Below, piece by piece: positions 31,813 to 33,731 of a stretch of DNA of 33,731 bases. The DNA is from an uncultured Clostridium sp. (lineage in GTDB: Bacteria > Bacillota > Clostridia > TANB77 > CAG-508), in contig CANBHY010000014.1 in the NCBI GenBank assembly GCA_947368535.1, positions 1 to 33,731 on the forward strand, in the 5' to 3' direction. Made by a program: the position numbers and the translations under genes. The first letter of the stretch is position 1. Every line of letters starts with the position of its first letter. The notes beneath the pieces were generated by a model. It did not search any database, was not told where the DNA came from, and saw only the letters and a list, made by a program, of their open reading frames with translations.

Positions 31813-32019
31813 ATGAAAAGAATTAATATGACAGTTAAACAGTTTGCAGACAGTTATTTACCAAGTAATGCAAAAATAAAGATTGTAAAGTCTTGTGAGA
31901 CAATTTTCGATGATACATTAGATGAATTGTATTATTATGGAGCCAATGCTTTAGATTTAATCGTTGCTATGGTTGGAGCAGAAGAAGATAAAGTGTGTTT
32001 ATCATGTAGAAATCGTTAA
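31813..32019 (+). CDS. Small hypothetical protein, possibly frameshifted at its end
   Basis: The 68-residue frame starts at ATG 31813 with ATGGAGGA upstream. It begins MKRINMTVKQFADSYL, is mixed helical, and ends CLSCRNR. A different frame from about 32012 to the stop at 32124-32126 stays open and reads as plausible acidic protein (with EVKEEDERMEEKTWKDM), so the true C-terminus may be there after a frameshift. I do not recognise the family; layout resembles small phage- or plasmid-borne genes. Confidence 0.5.
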   Translation: MKRINMTVKQFADSYLPSNAKIKIVKSCETIFDDTLDELYYYGANALDLIVAMVGAEEDKVCLSCRNR

Positions 32020-32107
32020 GAGTTGGCTATGGAGAAGATTATAAGTATGACAGAGAATTGTTTGTGTCGGAAGTCAAAGAAGAGGATGAGCGAATGGAGG
32101 AAAAGAC

Positions 32108-32344
32108 ATGGAAAGATATGAGGTAGAAGATATAATTTTAACAATGGCAGACATTGTTAGAGAGAATAGGTATTTAAGAAAAGAAAATGATAGACTTAGC
32201 AAGATGGAAAAAGAATATCAAAATTCAATTTTTGAAAGAACACAAGAAAGTGAACAAGCAAGTAGGAATATGTTAAATGCTGCACTTGTTGGAATTACAC
32301 AAGGAAAAGCAAATTTAGCAAGTGAATTATTAGATTATCTTTAA
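32108..32344 (+). CDS. Small coiled-coil hypothetical protein
   Basis: This 78-residue protein starts at ATG 32108 with TGGAGGAAAA upstream. Residues about 15-50 are a charged heptad-like helix (VRENRYLRKENDRLSKMEKEY region), and the end is GKANLASELLDYL. It is cytoplasmic. Function is unknown; it belongs to a row of small genes with the same GGAGG spacing. Confidence 0.6.
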   Translation: MERYEVEDIILTMADIVRENRYLRKENDRLSKMEKEYQNSIFERTQESEQASRNMLNAALVGITQGKANLASELLDYL

Positions 32345-32380
32345 AATTCGCATTTTATTGAAAAATTGGAGGAGGATTAT

Positions 32381-32581
32381 ATGTTAAAAAAAGAAGATAT
32401 ACTTAGAATAATACAGGCTGAGTGGAACAAAAAGAAAGAAGAGTATTCAGAAGAAAGTTTTAAAGAATATTTAGAAGAATACTGTGAATACAATTTTGAA
32501 GAAGGGTTTTTCACAAACGAAGATGGTGAGACAGAATATATTGTAGATTGGGTACTGCATAATCTGGATATGACAAGATAA
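32381..32581 (+). CDS. Small acidic hypothetical protein
   Basis: A 66-residue product starts at ATG 32381, 6 bases after GGAGGAGG; the longer frame from 32366 includes the ribosome-binding site itself. It is rich in Glu and Tyr (EYSEESFKEYLEEYCEYNFEEG), with a C-terminal helix ending DMTR. Acidic proteins of this size occur as antitoxins, anti-restriction or anti-CRISPR proteins on mobile DNA, but nothing here identifies such a role. Confidence 0.55.
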   Translation: MLKKEDILRIIQAEWNKKKEEYSEESFKEYLEEYCEYNFEEGFFTNEDGETEYIVDWVLHNLDMTR

Positions 32582-32691
32582 AATATAACTTTTATTTCAC
32601 AAAGTCCTGTTAATCGGACACAGACTATAGTATAATTAAGAACATAATAAATCAAAAGCAAAGTCTTACATAGTAGACAGGGAGGAGAAAA

Positions 32692-32889
32692 ATGATTGAA
32701 ATAATATTATTCGCGTTTTTTGTATATCTGATTTGCAAGTTACCAGAATGGATTTCAAATAATAGAACCTCACCACCGGGATATCATAAAGATTGGGATA
32801 AATCCAATTATGATATAGTCACAAAGGGAAAAGATTTTTATCATAGACAGAATTTGTCTGGTGAATATGACATTCCAAATAAAAAATGA
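32692..32889 (+). CDS. Small membrane-anchored hypothetical protein
   Basis: The 65-residue product starts at ATG 32692 with GGGAGGAG. Residues 2-20 are a hydrophobic N-terminal helix; the remainder is hydrophilic with Tyr, Asp and Lys (NRTSPPGYHKDWDKSNYD). It is probably a single-pass membrane peptide with a short tail. A -10-like TATAAT at 32630-32635 lies upstream. A weak terminator follows. Confidence 0.55.
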   Translation: MIEIILFAFFVYLICKLPEWISNNRTSPPGYHKDWDKSNYDIVTKGKDFYHRQNLSGEYDIPNKK

Positions 32890-32921
32890 TAAAAATATAT
32901 TTTAATAACATTAATCTGCTA

Positions 32922-32960
32922 AAGCCACTGGAAAAATCAAAAATCTGGTGGCTTTTATAG
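32922..32960 (+). terminator. Terminator in the small-gene cluster
   Basis: AAAGCCACTGG and a matching CTGGTGGCTTT flank a loop of about 15 bases, followed by a weak TTTTAT tract. Confidence 0.6.
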
Positions 32961-32992
32961 TGGAGAAATGATATAATATGGAGGACATAGGT

Positions 32993-33199
32993 ATGAATGA
33001 CAAATATGAAGTGATAAAAGAGTTTGTATGTCATGGCAAACAGATGGTGACAGTCATGATCGGAAACGCTGCACATGTAATGAGTCAGGAAGAATGGCGT
33101 AAAATTTATGGTAGGGGTCATCAGGATAAGAGGCAAACTAAGGTTGATTGGAATAGATTTGTACCAAGAGAGAAGCATAAAAAGAAAAACTTTTCTTAA
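32993..33199 (+). CDS. Small basic hypothetical protein
   Basis: This 68-residue protein is started at ATG 32993, 8 bases after GGAGG; an ATG at 32978 overlaps that site. It has a beta-strand-like first half (YEVIKEFVCHGKQMVTVMIG) and a lysine/arginine-rich end (REKHKKKNFS), which may bind nucleic acid. No family recognised. Confidence 0.55.
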   Translation: MNDKYEVIKEFVCHGKQMVTVMIGNAAHVMSQEEWRKIYGRGHQDKRQTKVDWNRFVPREKHKKKNFS

Positions 33200-33218
33200 A
33201 ATTGGAGGAATGACAAAA

Positions 33219-33554
33219 ATGCATGATACAGCTATAGAGACGGCAAATAGGTATTGGGTATGTACAAATAATGGAAGATATGGACTTTGGGTAGAAAACA
33301 AAGAATATGGGGAAATTGCGGTTTTATATGATAATGAAATTTATTACGAAAAAAACTATAAAAAAGGAAAGCCTAAGTTCAGTTATTCAATGATGATTTC
33401 TGGTCAGTCAAAACATGGTGAAATTGACGTAACAAATTTAAATGAAGCACAAGAACAGTTAGAGAAAATCGTCTTAAATGTGTATGAAAAAATGATAGAT
33501 ATGATGAATAAAACTATTTTGGACTACAAAAATATATTGGAGTCTCTTTCTTAA
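33219..33554 (+). CDS. Hypothetical protein of the small-gene cluster
   Basis: I start this 111-residue protein at ATG 33219, 10 bases after GGAGG; an ATG at 33210 is too close to that site. The first half is beta-rich with aromatic residues (RYWVCTNNGRYGLWVENKEYG), the second half a long helix with ILNVYEKM-like heptads. Cytoplasmic. No family recognised. Confidence 0.55.
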   Translation: MHDTAIETANRYWVCTNNGRYGLWVENKEYGEIAVLYDNEIYYEKNYKKGKPKFSYSMMISGQSKHGEIDVTNLNEAQEQLEKIVLNVYEKMIDMMNKTILDYKNILESLS

Positions 33555-33592
33555 AAGGATTATTTCATTGGTTGAGAATGGAGGAAAGATAT

Positions 33593-33731
33593 ATGGCATT
33601 AGAAAATAATATGATTAAATTTATATACACAGAAGAATTATCAGATGATGAAAAAGAGCAGGTAAAGTCTGTACCTGGTGCATTTTTTTGACAAGGACGA
33701 ACCATATACCCTTGTATCTACCAAAGAGGCA
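33593..33731 (+). pseudogene. Frameshifted gene running off the window
   Basis: ATG 33593 follows GGAGGAAA. After 32 codons the frame stops at TGA 33689-33691, immediately after a T7 run (33683-33689). With six T's instead of seven, the frame would stay open to the window edge and reads naturally (GAFFDKDEPYTLVSTKEA). The gene is therefore frameshifted by slippage, a sequencing error or phase variation, and is also cut by the window end. No family recognised. Confidence 0.55.

Noticed and set aside
32029..32121. 30-codon frame starting at ATG 32029
   Set aside because: It has no ribosome-binding site and its sequence is less protein-like than the alternative frame described for the end of the gene at 31813.

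Overview
The window is AT-rich DNA from an endospore-forming member of the Clostridia. The evidence is a spoIIM gene, matches to the Spo0A box, RNase Y, strong AGGAGG ribosome-binding sites and heavy use of A/T-ending codons. I cannot name the genus. The window has four parts.

1 to about 5,784 is accessory DNA, probably the right part of an integrated mobilizable element (element 1) whose left part lies outside the window. It carries a small leader gene, a MOBV relaxase, a small DUF6809-like gene, a complete group II intron whose maturase gene is frameshifted, and a two-gene operon whose products both show HEPN-type R-x(4-5)-H motifs. The intron sits in the 5' leader of this operon, between a good promoter and the ribosome-binding site.

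About 5,785 to 12,454 is a compact integrative mobilizable element (element 2, about 6.65 kb) inserted at the 3' end of a tRNA-Leu(UAG) gene on the minus strand. A 12-bp copy of the tRNA 3' end marks the far side. Gene order is excisionase-like protein, DUF6809-like protein, an iteron cluster, a RepA-type ATPase, a tyrosine integrase, a ribbon-helix-helix-like protein, a hypothetical protein, a candidate oriT, a second MOBV relaxase, an XRE regulator, and cargo (a membrane-anchored Thr/Pro-rich protein and a 38-residue Spo0E-like peptide). Iterons next to a RepA-type ATPase suggest that the excised circle can replicate.

12,443 to about 31,560 is chromosome: tRNA-Leu, an orphan gene of higher GC, spoIIM, xerD, a large uncharacterised helical protein, a membrane c-di-GMP phosphodiesterase with a degenerate GGDEF domain and an upstream Spo0A box, a protein resembling an inactive ProA/aldehyde dehydrogenase, rny, a membrane-anchored protein with faint serpin-like features, an autoregulated TetR gene with a heterodimeric ABC exporter, a long imperfect inverted repeat, a HAD hydrolase, a DUF2207-like membrane protein and murI.

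About 31,560 to the end begins with an abrupt junction that cuts off the C-terminus of MurI. It then holds small unrecognised genes, each with its own GGAGG site, in phage- or plasmid-like style. At least one is interrupted by a frameshift in a T7 run.

The best candidates for something undescribed are the HEPN-motif gene pair behind a group II intron in element 1, and element 2 as a replicating mobilizable element with small surface and sporulation-related cargo.
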